A DNA stretch of 64,000 bases from Dactylorhiza incarnata (GCA_033032865.1 JAWHQI010000065.1:8988001-9052000), one strand, 5' to 3'. Counted from the first letter of the stretch, positions 10,836 through 23,301 are shown. Made by a program: numbers and translations. The notes: generated by a model not told the origin, from the sequence alone.

Positions 10836-12830
10836 TTTCGATTATTATGACTTGAATTAGGTGTCAAAGATCTTTCGGGTTAAAGCACATTCTTAAACGC
10901 AATGATTTTATGCAATTTTTAAATATCTAAACATCTTCAAATCTTATGAAATTTCTGCATAAAACTAAACTTTGGACACTTAACCAATATCAAAAATTAG
11001 ATTTTTCAAAATCCTAAAATTTAGTGTACTGTTTCCCGCGCTGGCGCTAGCGCACATGTCTGTTTTTCTGTATTTTTAAAATAAAAAAAAATCCCTAAAA
11101 ATATGCTCTATTATATGTCATATTTTTTGCATTTCTGTTTTTGATTAATTTTTGAAAAAAAAAATTACAAAAAATATTTGTTTCACTCCATTTCTTTGTT
11201 TATGTGTTTGATTTCTATTCCTATATGCAAAAATCAAATACAAAAATTTAAAACATAAAATTATCAAAAAATATTTTGAACTTAACTTTTCTATTTACAT
11301 GTATCTTGCGAAAGGGAGATTTGTGTTATCATCCCATCGCATCTCCTAGTACCGGGCGTACCTCTCACAGGGTAGACCTCGGGAAGTCCAAGATCAATTA
11401 TAAGAGTTCAAAGTTTACAACAAAATTTTTTAAATACCACAAAAAAATTGTATGAATTCTATTGTTCATATCAAGCATAGTCTAATCTATCATTTGATCC
11501 TTCTTCAATGTTGAAATTTATCTTTTCAAACTACCTTAAACAATGTTTTTATCATGCTTTGATATATCTAATCACATGTGCATCATTGTATTGTAAAAGT
11601 TGTGTAGAACTAAGCTTAGCATGCCTCTTAGTATGAGTAAATGTTTTATGGTTAATAATGCTACTCTTTCACTCACTTATTTTGGCAAAGTTTACATGTG
11701 CTTTTAATCTAAGAATGCTTGCTTGTGTATTGTAAGTGTACAATGAATTAAATATGCACAAGTATCTTACATACACTACTTTTATTTGCACTCTCAAAAT
11801 TAGGAAAAGTGGTTGTGCTTTCAAAATTTCATTTGGTTTGCAAACAAGTGTATTCAGAGAACTTTGTACAAAAAAATGAATGAAATAAAATGACAAAGAT
11901 AACTCCACCAAGCATTACTTGAACCTCCTGATAAGTCTTAATGAGCATTGTGAGGTTGAGCACCTTGGAAAGACTAGTAAAGTGTCTTGTGCAAGCCATA
12001 AACTTTTTCTTTACACCACTTGTTCTTTTCTATGTGCGTTGAAGGGTGTGGAAGTAAAATTATTTGTGTTTTATTGTGCACTTTACTCTACATTTATCTT
12101 GTATTTTTGATTAAATCATTTGTTTACTCTCTTCAAAATACACTTATGTGCACATCATTATCTTCCATAACACTTCTTCTCATGATTATTGGATCCTAAT
12201 GCTAAAATTCTATACTCTCTTTATATATAAAATGCACTATAATAACCTAGCATGCTTTCTACAATGTTTGGTGTGTTTTGAATTTATGAATTATAATAAC
12301 ATTGTAGTAGTTTCTCTTTGATATCCTTCTTTCATGCTTGGTTACTTTATTATCCAACTTAATGATTTTAAATGAAAAATGATTTACAAATACATCTTCC
12401 TGTTTGAACTTTAACTCATATATCTTCTTATGAATCGTCATGTTTACAAAAAGATGTTTCTTGTATTTCTATTAGTCTTCCGCATCATTACCATATAACT
12501 TCTACCTTACATTTGTTCATGCTTCTCTCAAGTCTTAAAACTCAGAATTCCTTTCTTCACCAAAGTGGTAGACTTGCTTGATAAATGTTATATTATTTTA
12601 TTTATGTCAAAAAAAATTTTGATCTATTTCTATAAAAAACTTTTTATGCCTAAAACTTCTTATCATTTCATTTACTCAAAAAAGCTCGATCATGCCTTAT
12701 CTTTGTATCTTTGTATGTATCTTGCTTCCTTACACACTTTTGCTAATAATACCAGGGGGAGAACCAACATGATAAATAATAACTGCTATCGAAAGGGAAA
12801 ACTAACATGATTAATGTAAGCGTGGAAGTA
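10836..12830. other. Noncoding 3' region of Copia-1
   Basis: About 2 kb, AT-rich, with no coding sequence I can support. One GC-rich island, GCGCTGGCGCTAGCGC (about 11038), repeats the LTR motif of this element. Purine tracts GAAAGGGAGA (about 11309) and CAGGGGGAGAACC (about 12755) are possible polypurine tracts, but no LTR copy follows either. No third ORF like those in Copia-2 and Copia-3 is detectable. Confidence 0.5.
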
Positions 12831-13069
12831 GCTAGTTCGGAAAGCTTTGAGTAAGTCCCATGACTAGAAGGGAAGAGCCATGGAACTCACCCCCTCCCGG
12901 CGAGTGCGTAAAAAAGAGCGGTTTCGACGAGTTTAGAATGTCAATCCTGGAGACTCTGCGCTTCAGACTCACCTCTACGGGTGAGTGCTCGACTCCATCG
13001 GTTCCTGTTCTTGCCTAGCCTACTCTGGGCGAGACGGCACCAACCGGGCAACTCGGCAAGGAAGTGTAG
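12831..13069. other. GC-richer sequence upstream of the Tat-like gag
   Basis: Base composition shifts sharply from AT-rich to about half GC at roughly 12830-12880, marking the junction with the next element. No LTR end or PBS was recognised here. Confidence 0.35.
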
Positions 13070-13823
13070 GTGGAGGAGGATCCGACCCTCCATGCGCGGG
13101 TGAAGTTCCCTAGCCCGGCAAGTGCCCAACGTCTCGGCGAAGAGGTCGGGCGAGTGTTGTCAACTCGCCAAGTAGGAAGGGAGAGTCCTTTCTGTGAGCT
13201 GTTTACCTCAGCTCCTATTCCATACGCGTTCAGGGAACCTGTCCTATCTTACTACACTAGCAAGGAGGACCCTTTTCAACATCTCCGGTGGTTTGAAGAT
13301 GGCATCTCGGTCAGGAAGATAACTGGCGCCTTCAAATGTCGACTCTTCACTATCACTTTCCAGGGAAAGGCAAAGAACTGGTTCCACCAGGTACCATCAG
13401 GTACCATCAATAGCTTTGAGGACCTACGCCAAAACTTCTTGCTGAGGTTCTCTACTCCAAAGAAGAGGAGGAGGGGCAGAGGCTCTGTTCTTGATTCGAC
13501 AAAAGTCGGGGGAGACATTGGAGAGCTATGTGAATCGATTTACAAGGAAGGAGGAAGTAAGGAGTCAGGGGCACCAGGGACCCCCCGTTGGGCAGGAGCA
13601 AGGCTGGAGGTCTCAACCACCAGTCGCCCGACCAACCTGGAGGCCGCCAGGAGGATCCCCTCAAGGCCAAGGAAGAGGCCATTTCCAGGGGAGGAAACCT
13701 TTAAGGAGGGGGGGGGGAGGGACGACACAACCCAGCAGAGTGGCGACCAGACCCAAGGCCATTGCAACCCCAACCCCTGCAGACTATGGTGATTGGTCGA
13801 GGACAAAGAAGGCAGAGGAATAG
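13070..13823 (+). pseudogene. gag fragment of a Tat-like Ty3/gypsy element
   Basis: A retrotransposon gag domain is clear from about 13210: SKEDPFQHLRWFED, then FKCRLFTITFQGKAKNWFHQ and SGTINSFEDLRQNFLLRF. A frameshift at about 13470-13490 moves the continuation IRQKSGETLESYVNRFTRKE to the next frame (13491 on), followed by a Gly/Arg/Pro-rich tail that ends at 13823. No zinc knuckle, protease or RT follows; tandem repeats start about 100 bp later. Assignment to the Tat side of gypsy is inferred from the gag motifs. The ATG at 13070 may not be the true start. Confidence 0.7.
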
Positions 13824-13939
13824 GAGAAGGTGATGAAAGAGATGGCCGAGATGCATGTGGTCGAGTAGGCGCAAGAAGATGCGTTGTAATAAATATGTAA
13901 CTTCTTTATGATGAATGAAAAATATTTAGAGGTATCAAA

Positions 13940-15735
13940 TTAGGTAAGGCCCCGAGAAGAGACCGCTGACCGGGCTCGTTGATGCCGACAGGGCTGGACA
14001 ACTTACTCGAGAGGCAGGAAGGTTGTTTCAGGTTAAGGTCCCGAGAAGAGATTGCTGACCGGGCTCGTTGATGACAACAGGGCTGGACAACTCACTCGAG
14101 AGGCATGAAGGTTGTTTCAGGTTAAGGCCCCGAGAAGAGACCGCTGAACGGGCTCGTTGATGTCGGCAGGGCTGGACAACTCACTCGAGAGGCGGGAAGG
14201 TTGTTTTTGGTTAAGGCCCCGAGAAGAGACCGCTGACCAGGCTCGTTGATGCCGGCAGGGCTGCACAACTAACTCGAGATGCGGGAAGGTTGTTTCAGGG
14301 TAAGGCCCCGAGAAGAGAACGCTGACCAGGCTCGTTGATGTTGGCAGGGCTGGACAACTCACTCGAGAGGTGGGAAGGTTTTTTCAGGTTAAGGCCCCAA
14401 GAAGAGACCGTCGACCGGGCTCGTTGATGCCGGCAGGGCTGGACAACTCACTCGAGAGGCGGGAAGGGTGTTTCAGGTTAAGGTCCCGAGAAGAGATCGC
14501 TGACCGGGCTCGCTGATGCCGGTAAGGCTGGACAACTCACTCGAGAGGCGGGAAGGTTGTTTTTGGTTAAGGCCCCGAGAAGAGACCGCTGATCGGGCTC
14601 CTTAATGCCAGCAGGACTGATGCACTCACTCGAGTGGCAGGAGGTTCTATTTTTGATAAGGCCCCGAGAAGAGCCGCTGACCGGGCTCCTTGATGCCGGC
14701 AAGACTGATGCACTCACTCGAGAGGCAGGATGTTCTATTTTTGATTGAAAAACCCCGAGATGGTTCCGCTGGCCAGGCTCCCACTAGCCGGCAGGGCAGG
14801 TTGACCTCTCAGAGAGGCAAGTTAAAATGTTTGTTGAAAATCCTGAGATGATTCCGCTGACCGGGCTACCACTAGCCGGCAGGGCAGGTTGACCTCTCGG
14901 AGAGGCAAGTTAAAATGTTGGTTGAAAACCCCGAGATGGTTCCGCTGGCCGGGCTCCCACTAGCTGGCAGGGCAGGTTGACCTCTCGGAGAGGCAAGTTA
15001 AAATGTTTGTTGGAAACCCCGAGATGGTTCTGCTGACCAGGCTCCCACTAGCCGACCGTGCAGGTTGACCTCTCGGAGAGGCAAGTTAAAATGTTTGTTG
15101 AAAACCCCGAGATGTTTCCGCTGAATGGGCTCCCACTAACCGGCAGGGCAGGTTGACCTCTCGGAGAGGCAAGTTAAAATGTTGGTTGGAAACCCTGAGA
15201 TGGTTCCGCTGACCGGGCTCCCACTAGCCAGTAGGGCAGGTTGACCTCTTGGAGAGGCAAGTTAAAATATTGGTTGGAAACCCCGAGATGGTTCCGCTGA
15301 CCGGGCTCCCACTAGCCGACAGGACAGATTGACCTCTCGGAGAGGAGAGTTAAAATGTTGGTTGAAAACCCCGAGATGGTTCCGATGATCGGGCTCCCAC
15401 TAGCCGGCATGGCAGGTTGACCTCTCAGAGAGGAAAGTTAATATGTTGGTTGGAAACCCCGAGATGGTTCCGCTGACCGGGCTCCCACTAGCTTGCAGGG
15501 CAGGTTGACCTCTCGGAGAGGCAAGCTCAAATGTTGGTTGAAAACCCCGAGATGGTTTCGCTGACCGGGCTCCCACTAGCCGGCATGGCAGGTAGACCTA
15601 TCGGAGAGGCAAGTTAAAGTGTTGGTTTAGAGCCCCAAGAAGAGACCGCTGACCGGGCTTGTTGATGCCGGCAAGGCTGATGCACTCACTCGAGAAGAAG
15701 AAAGTTTATTTTTGGTTAAGGCCCCAAGAAGAGAG
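13940..15735. repeat. 88/89-bp tandem repeats in two diverged subfamilies
   Basis: From about 13940 to 14750 an 89-bp unit starting CCCCGAGAAGAGACCGCTGA repeats about nine times. From about 14752 to 15625 an 88-bp unit starting CCCCGAGATGGTTCCGCTGA repeats about ten times. A final copy of the first type occupies about 15630-15735. Both share CCGCTGACCGGGCTC, CCGGCAGGGC and GAGAGGC at equivalent places, so one derives from the other. Position just after a gag fragment fits known tandem repeats of the 3' untranslated region of Tat-lineage elements. Single-base differences spread through the copies indicate old amplification. Confidence 0.9.
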
Positions 15736-16111
15736 ACCGGTGTGCAGACTCTTGCAACTCTCCTCCACCTCTAGGTGAGCTCGACTCCCTGGGAGGTGTG
15801 GAGTTTCCTCCCCCTCCAGGTAAGCTCGGCTCCCTGGGAGGTGCGGAGTTTCCTCCCCCTCCAGGTGATCTCGGCTCCGTGGGAGGTGAGGAGTTCCCTC
15901 CCCCTCCAGGTGAGCTCGGCTCCCTGGGAGGTGTGGAGTTTCCTCCCCCTCCAGGTGAGCTCGGCTCCCTAGGAGGTGTGGAGTTCCCTCCCCTTCCAGG
16001 TGAGCTCGGCTCCCTGGGAGGTGTGGAGTTTCCTCCCCCTCCAGGTGAGCTCGGCTCCCTGGGAGGTGTGGAGTGTTCCCTCCCCCTCCAGGTGAGCTCG
16101 ACTCCCTGGGA
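15736..16111. repeat. 45/47-bp minisatellite, first segment
   Basis: About eight units of GGTGAGCTCGGCTCCCTGGG followed by AGGTGTGGAGTTTCCTCCCC and CTCCA (45 bp). A 47-bp variant has GTGTTCCC in place of TTTCC. The segment ends at the target site TGGGA (16107-16111) of the inserted solo LTR and continues at 18730. Confidence 0.92.
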
Positions 16112-18729
16112 TGTGAGGCCCCGATTTAGACCCCACATACATCTGTATCTAAGCTACGTTCAAACATGTGTCCCATGTTGAAGTACGGCTAGTGAATACA
16201 AAATAAAAACACATAATAAGAAATTTACGTGCATACCTTGTATTATTCGTTGAATCTTTTCTGTTTTATCTTAATCAGTCCTTTTGCTTTTGCGTATCCC
16301 AGGTCACGTCTGTTACCTACAAAATTTGACGACGGGCTTAGTCATAAAAATATGACTAAGTGAGGATATACCTCTTTCATTTCTATATACAATTAGAAAA
16401 CTTACGCATTTTAAAACATAGTTTTCATACTAACCGTTTTCTGTCTCAGTAATGAACTTATGAAGCATATAACTACATGAACATGTTAGTATCAATAAAA
16501 CATTATGAGCAGCATAATATCATAACCATATCATGTACAATGTAACATTAAAGCAGTGTATCCATGTATCAATGTAACTTTATAATCCTTTAAATCAGTA
16601 CTTCCATGAACATTTCGTTTCTTAGGATATATTAGGGGCGATTCGAATTCTTTTTCCTTTTTCCTTGACCCCGAAGGGTCCTTGACCCCGAAGGGTCCTT
16701 GACCCCGAAGGGTCCTTTACCCCGAAGGGTCCTTTACCCTGAAGGGTCCTTTATATGCATGCATATTCAAGTCGCCCGTAATATAACCTCGTGTCGACAC
16801 GTTTACATAATACTGAGTTAGTCATATTTATTAATCCCCTCAGAAGTAATTCGTCTGTTGGCCTTTATCAAGGCCATACAATATAGCGGCATTTAGTTTC
16901 AGTGATTTCAACTACATTTAACATTCAGTATGATAAGAGTGCGTATATAAAGAGAACATAAAGCAATAAAGCTTAAATAAAACAGGTAGCTCTCACCATC
17001 AGTCGTTCTTTTCCATTATAGCAAGTTATAGCGTTGCCATGTCTATTTTGAGCTGCCATCCATCACGATATCGGTATAGGAATCGTATGATATAGGGTCA
17101 TTTATATCGGGGTTGCACCTCGCTATAGTTACAACATTGATTATATAATGACATCACTTGGAAGCTACTCACCAAACCATTTGCTTTAAATAGTCATAAT
17201 GACATAACACGAAAGTTCTAACCAAACTCTTTTAGCTCTCTACTGAACATCATAAAGAGAAATTAAATCATGTATAACTCATACTGTTTACTTCTTTTCC
17301 CAAATATAAATGTAAGAAAAGGAGAAACAGAAATTACCAAAAAGCCACTTAACCAATAGTTCAACAGCCGACTAACACAAAGAGGGATGGAGCTTCATTA
17401 GCTCACAGTTCATGAAAATCCCCCTATCACCCCAAATCAAAGCATGTACAAGTAGGCCCAGAAGCATAAAATCAAATTGAGAAGAAGTATAGTAGCAGCT
17501 AGACAGATTTTTCTCCCATAAACAGTGAAAGAAAATGAAAAAGAGAAACAGTAACAGCCGGCTACTGGTAAAGAACCTATTTCATCCCTTAATGATTCCT
17601 GATAACAACTTGAGCTTGAGAAAATACTAGACATGAAAGCCACGACAGCCATAAGTGATTCCCCTCATCTCAATTAAACATTTGAATATAAGAGCAGTAC
17701 CCAGACAGCCCCAAATCAGCTATATTCCCCCTATTAGCCCAAATCAAAAATCTATAAAGCCATAAGCATCTTAGAAATCAGCTCTTAAATATCAGAGAAA
17801 GGAGAAGGAGGGCTCACCGAACAGGTAAGACAACTGGGCACCGATTCAGGACGAATGCACGAACCCAAATGAACTCCCGACCAAGCTACAGCTTGCTAAT
17901 CTTTGATCCCAACAGCAGTTCAGGGATCCCATGCATTTTTCAAGATCTAAGAGGGGGAAGAAGAGAAGAGATCACGAAGAAGAAGGTCGGCTCCAACAGC
18001 CCTAGCCGCGATTTGGATGAGGGGACAAGAGAAGGTCGGCAGCGACAAATCACTTAGAAGAGGGGAGCATTTCGGCTTTAATAAAGCCACCGCCTTACTT
18101 AAATGCCTATACGCACCAACTTCATTAAGCTCCCCTATCAATCAGCACACCAAGGTGCACCATTTAATAGTTGCTTCTTCATATAATATTAGTAATTAAT
18201 AGCCAACCGGTCTAGCATAACAAATTATACAATTTGCCAACATATTGTTTGCCAATATATGAAAAACTCATATTTTGCTAAAAGCTCGAATGCTGCAAAA
18301 TGTCAATAAAAACTCATACTCAACTTCAAGGGAACCCGAGTTGACACTGATTTACTTTTCATCATAGGGGACAATTTTTATTACATTTTATTAGTAAAGT
18401 TACGAGCCGCTCTTATCTTTCCAGCCACCGCCTCATTTAACAGCCACCTCATAATAGTTATAAGCACACCATAGTTATCATAAAGCCTCTATTTGCACCC
18501 CAAGTCAACTTAGCCATTAGTACCCCAATTTCATTATATGCACTCCAGTGCGCTTAATCACATCCTTTAATCCTCCATTGCCGCCGGCGATGGTAAATTC
18601 ACAATTACAATTTTAAAACGAGAGCTTCGTCACAACATACAAATCATTGCGATGACACAATGTCGACACTGATTATTTAAATGGAGTTTTCTTATCCATT
18701 TGTATCAAGTCACAGTTTGAGCCGTTACA
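16112..18729 (+). mobile_element. Solo LTR of a gypsy-type element with 5-bp TSD
   Basis: This 2618-bp non-repetitive block starts TGTGAGGCCCCG and ends GAGCCGTTACA, so it has TG...CA ends. It is flanked by identical TGGGA at 16107-16111 and 18730-18734, both copies being part of the minisatellite unit CCCTGGGAGG. There is no internal region, PBS or second LTR copy, so it is best read as a solo LTR left by LTR-LTR recombination. The terminal sequences and length suggest a Tekay/Del-type chromovirus, which is inference. Orientation is assumed from the ends. Short ORFs inside show no domain. Confidence 0.85.
16662..16752. repeat. 17-bp tandem repeat inside the solo LTR
   Basis: CCTTGACCCCGAAGGGT and near-identical copies repeat about five times head to tail. 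Each copy contains the short dyad ACCC..GGGT. Confidence 0.9.
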
Positions 18730-21700
18730 TGGGAGGTGTGGAGTTTCCTCCCCCTCCGGGTGAGCTCGGCTCCCTGGGAGGTGTGGATTGTTCCCTCCCC
18801 CTCTAGGTGAGCTCGACTCCATGGAATGTGTGGAGTTCCCTCCCCTTCCGTGTGAGCTCGGCTCCCTGGGAGGTGTGGAGTGTTCCCTCCCCCTCCAGGT
18901 GAGCTCATCTCTCTGGGAGGTGTGGAATTTCCTCTCTCTCCATGTGAGCTCGGCTCCCTGGGAGGTGTGGAGCTCCCTCCCCCTCCAGGTGATCTCGGCT
19001 CCATGGGAGGTGTGGAGTTTCCTCCCCCTCCAGGTGAGCTCGTCTCCCTGGGAGGTGTGGAGTTTCCTCCCCCTTCAGGTGAGCTCGGCTCCCTAGGAGG
19101 TGTGGAGTGTTCCCTCCCCCTCCAGGTGAGTTCGGCTCCCTGTGACGTGTGGAGTTCCCCCCCCCCCCCCCCTCCAGGTGAGCTCGGCTCCCTGGGAGGT
19201 GTGGAGTGTTCCCTCCCCCTCCAACTGAGCTCGGCTCCCTGGGAGGTGTGGAGTTTCCTCCCCCCTTCAGGTGAGCTCAGCTCCCTGAGCGGTCTTGAGT
19301 GTTCCCTTCCCATCCAAGTGAGCTCGGCTCCACGGGAGGTGTGGAGTTTCCTCCCCCTCTAGGGTACCTCAGCTCCATGGGAGGTGTGAAGTGTTAGCTT
19401 CCCCTCTAGGTGAGCTCAGCTCCCTAGAAGTTGTGGAGTTCCCTCCCCATCCAGGTTATCTTGGCTCCCTGGAAGGTGTGGAGTGTTTCCTCCCACTCCA
19501 AGTGAGCTCGGCTCCCTGAGAGGTGTGGAGTTTCCTCTGCCTCCAGGTGAGCTCGACTCCCTGGGAGGTGTGGAGTTCCCTCCCACTCTAGGTGAGCTCG
19601 GCTCCCTGGGAGGTGTGGAGTGTTCCCTCCCCCTCCAGGTGAGCTCGGCTCCCTGGGAGGTGTCGATTTTCCTCCCCCTCCAGGTGAGCTCGGCTCCCTG
19701 GGAGGTGTGGAGTGTGCCCTCCCCCTCCAGGTGAGCTCGGCTCCCTGGGAGGTGTGGAGTTTCCTTCCCCTCCTGGTGAGCTAGACTCCCTGGGAGATGT
19801 GGAGTTTCCTCCTCCTCTAGGTGAGCTCGACACCCTGGGAGGTGTGGAGTGTTCCCTCCCCCCTCCAAGTGAGTTGGCTCCCTGGGAGGTGTGGAGTTTC
19901 CTCCCCCTCCAGGTGAGCACGTCTCCCTGGGAGGTTTGGAGTGTTCCCTCGCCCTCCAGGTGAGCTTGGCTCACTGGAATGTGTGGAGTTCCCTCCCCCT
20001 TCATGTGAGCTCGGCTCCCTGGGAGGTGTGGAGTGTTCCCTCCCTCCTCTAGGTGAGCTCGGCTCCCTGGGAGGTGTGGATTTTCCTCCCCCTCCAGGTG
20101 AGCTCGGCTCCCTGGGAGGTGTGGAGTTTCCTCGTCCTCCAGGTGAGCTCAGCTCCCTGGGAGGTGTGGAGTTTCCTCCCCCTCCAGGTGAGCTCGGCTC
20201 CCTGGGCAGTGTGGAGTGTTCCCTTCCCATCCAAGTGAGCTCGACTCCATGGGAGGTGTGGAGTTTCCTCCCCCACTAGGGTTGCTCAGATCCATGGGAG
20301 GTGTGGAGTGTTCCCTTCCGCTCCAGGTGAGCTTGGCTCCCTGGAAGGTGTGGAGTTCACTCCCCCTCCAGGTGAGCTCAGCTCCCTGGAAGTTGTGGAG
20401 TGTTTCCTCCCACTCCAAGTGAGCTCGGCTCCCTGAGAGGTGTGGAGTTTCCTCTGCCTTCATGTGAGCTCGGCTCCCTGGGAGGTGTGGAGTTCCCTCC
20501 CACTCCAGGTGAGCTCGGCTCCCTGGGAGGTGTGGAGTGTCCTCCCCCTGCAGGTGAGCTCGGCTCCCTGGGAAGTATGGAGTGTTACCTCCCCCTCTAG
20601 GTGAGCTCGGCTCCCTGTGAGGTATGGAGTTTCCTCCCCCTAGGTGAGATCGGCTCTCTGGGAGGTGTGCAGTGTGCCCTCCCCCTCCAGGTGAGCTCGG
20701 ATCCCTAGAAGGTGTGGAGTTTCCTCCACCTCCAGGTGACCTCGGCTCCCTGGGAGGTGTGGAGTTCCCTCCCCCTCCATGTGAGCTCAGCTCCCTGGGA
20801 GGTGTGGAATTTCCTCCCCCTCCAGGTGAGCTCGGCTCCCTGGGAGGTGTGGAGTTTCCTCCTCCTCCTAGTGAGCTCGGCACCCTAGGAGGTGTGGAGT
20901 GTTCCCTCCCCCCTCCAAGTGAGCTCGGATCTCTGGGAGGTGTGGAGTTTCCTCCCCCTCCAGGTGAGATCGGCTCCCAGGGAGGTGTGGAGTGTTCCCT
21001 CGCCCTCTAGGTGAGCTTGGCTCTTTGAAAGGTGTGGAGTTCCCTCCCCTCCAGGTGAGCTTGGCTCCCTGGGAGGTGTGGAGTGTTCCCTCCCCCTCCA
21101 GGTGAGCTCGGCTCCCTAGGAGGTGTGGAGTTCCCTCCCCCTCCAGGTGAGCTCGGCTCCCTGGGAGGTGTGGAGTTTCTTCGCCCTCCATGTGAGCTCG
21201 GCTCCCTGGGAGGTGTGGAGTGTTCCCTCCCCCTCGAGGTGAGCTTGGCTCCCTATGTGGTGTGGATTTTCCTCCCCTTCCAGGAGAGCTCAGCTCCCTG
21301 GGAGGTGTGGAGTGTTCCCTCCCTCCTCCAGGTGAGCTCGACTCCCTGGGAGGTATGGAGTTTCCTCCCCCTCCAGGTGAGTTCGTCCCCCTGGGAGGTG
21401 TGGAGTGTTGCCTCCCCCTCCAGGTGAGCTCGGCTCCCTGGAAGGTGCAGAGTTCCCTCCCCCTCCAGGTGAGCTCGGCTCCCTGGGAGGTGTGGAATGT
21501 TCCCTCCCCCTCCAGGTGAGCTCGGCTCCTTAGGAGGTGTGGAGTTTCCTCCCCACCAGGTGAGCTCGCCTCCCTGGGAGGTGTGGAGTTTCCTCCCCCT
21601 CCATGTGAGCTTGACTCCCTCAGAGGCGTGGAGTGTTCCCTCCCCCTCCGGGTCATGTCGGCTCCCTGGGAGGTGTGGAGTGTTCCCTCCCCCTCCAGGT

Positions 21701-21736
21701 GAGTTCGGCTCCCTGGAAGGTGTGAAGTTCCCTCGC
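18730..21736. repeat. 45/47-bp minisatellite, central segment
   Basis: About 3.0 kb (roughly 65 units) of the same unit as at 15736. Because 45 is a multiple of three and the unit has no stop in several frames, long spurious ORFs arise on both strands; the 47-bp variants end or shift them. A run of about 18 C at 19157 replaces the CTCCCCCTCC part of one unit. It ends at CTCGC (21732-21736), the target site of Copia-2. Confidence 0.93.
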
Positions 21737-23301
21737 TGTTTTTTATGGGGGTGTCTACCCAGTCACCTAGAGGGGGGGGTGAATAGGTTTTTCTAATTTA
21801 TACTATCCCCTTTAGGTATTTCTCGATTGTGATTAACGGATTTGCAGAATGTAAAGAACTAATCACAGAAAGCACACAATCGATCTATAGAGGTTCCTCA
21901 AGATCGGGCGTCTTGAGTAGTCCTCTGTCCCTCTGCGCCTACCCAGCGATCCGCTAGGCTCGGCAAACTCCGCCAAAATCTTTCGGCCCTCAAGCCTTAC
22001 ACCACGGACCCGCAAGTCCCAACAGCCTAGGCCCTCAAGCCCCTACTGCCCCCGAGCCCGCAAGATCGACAATCAGGCCCTCAAGCCCTACCTTTCGGAC
22101 CCGCAAGTCCCAACAGCCTAGGCCCGCAAGCCCCTACTGCCCCCGAGCCCGCAAGCTCGACACTCAGGCCCTCAAGCCCTACCTTTCGGACCCGCAAGTC
22201 CCAACAGCCTAGACCCGCAAGTCCCTACTGCCCCCGAGCCCGCAAGCTCGACAAATCGCACCCGCGAGTGCACTGCCCTGACCCTCAAGCCTCACAGCTC
22301 TCCAGCCCTCAAGTTAGACAATATGGCCCGCAAGCCTTACACGAGATTACAGATATAAACTGTTTCTTCTGCCTGATGTTGATCGGCAACCTTAGCCTGA
22401 TGATGATCGGCTTCTTGAGAATGAAGAGAATGCCTCTGAATCAGATCTTGAATGCACGGTTCTTCTTCAATTCTTTCTTAGCCGGATGTGGATTGGCTTC
22501 TTAGCAGTCGGTGAGGATGACTGCTTCTTGAGAACTTCTTCTTCTTCTCCGCAAGAATGTACTATTCTATTGAACGACGGGATACTTTTGCTAGTTCTTT
22601 CTTGCACGCGAAGTTATCTTTTCTAGGGCAACCCTGTTGCCTTTTATAGAGAGGACAAGCCGTATAACGGTCACATTAGCTTTCCTTTCCTGTCAGACGC
22701 CCAGCCATCATAGCAGTCCCCTGATTGGACAATCAGGCGGCGGCATTAATTTCTGACAGCGCATCCGTGAGATTTGAATTTGTCTCGACGATATATTCCA
22801 TCATTACGACGACATGGAATGTATCTCGACGACATGTCTTTGTCGGCCTCTTGTGCTTTGGTAATTCTTCAGGTCTCCTTGCTTCTGCTTCTGATGCTTG
22901 TATTTCAACGATACGGGACATGCTGGCGTTCCTGCATATACGACGATATGCTTCCTTTGTCTGTGCCGTTGGGACCTTCCTTTGTTCATTCTGTCGTTGT
23001 AATTGTAGTATTGTATTGTCGACATGGCCGCTATTTTGATGTCGACGATACTCCATTCTTCTCGACGACACGCCTTTCTTTGATAGTATCTCTGTGTTTG
23101 CTTTGCCTATCATTACAGCGATAATCATACTTTGCCGACCATCCCTTCTGTCCTTCTCGACGATAAGATCACTTTAAGTACATGACAAGTTGTTGATCTC
23201 TGCACGAATAAACTAGATGGAATGTTAAATACAATTTGCATTTATCATTGAGCAGAGCACTTTCTTCAAATCAGGAACATTGCAGGGCGATGTTCCCAAC
23301 A
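21737..23301 (-). repeat. 3' LTR of Copia-2
   Basis: On the minus strand it runs TGTTGGGAAC...AAAAACA. It contains three tandem copies of a 91-bp unit (about 21989-22260) with GGACCCGCAAGTCCC, a minus-strand TATA box TCTATAAAAG (22641-22650) and, upstream of that in transcription sense, many CGACGA(C/T)A motifs (22784-23165). The G-run near the plus-strand start has 8 G. The overlapping ORFs in 22725-23128 are fortuitous and recur in the other LTR. Confidence 0.92.

Larger units (their letters stand above)
4747..12830 (+). mobile_element. Copia-1: decayed SIRE/Maximus-like Ty1/copia element, 3' LTR not found
   Basis: Order: 5' LTR, Met-initiator-type PBS, gag, protease, integrase, RT, RNase H, then about 2 kb of noncoding sequence. 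The gene order PR-INT-RT-RH is that of Ty1/copia. No second copy of the LTR (for example its GCGCTAGCGC cluster or CCTCGTGTTGGCGACTAG doublet) is seen before the Tat-like sequence at about 12830, so the 3' end is truncated or unrecognisable. Many stops and frameshifts show an inactive copy. Confidence 0.75.

Noticed and set aside
12750..12830. 3' LTR of Copia-1 starting after the CAGGGGGAGAACC purine tract
   Set aside because: The sequence that follows does not resemble the start of the 5' LTR, so I do not call an LTR there.
13940..15735. CRISPR-like regular array
   Set aside because: Units are head-to-tail tandem repeats with no unique spacers, in a plant-type context.
15775..21796. Long proline/glycine-rich ORFs on both strands (up to about 260 codons)
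   Set aside because: They follow exactly the 45-bp repeat unit, occur on both strands and end where 47-bp variants occur. They are by-products of the minisatellite, not genes.
22725..23128. Overlapping ORFs of 104-131 codons, present again at 28662-29065
   Set aside because: They lie inside the Copia-2 LTRs in several frames and both strands. Their conservation simply reflects the duplicate LTR.
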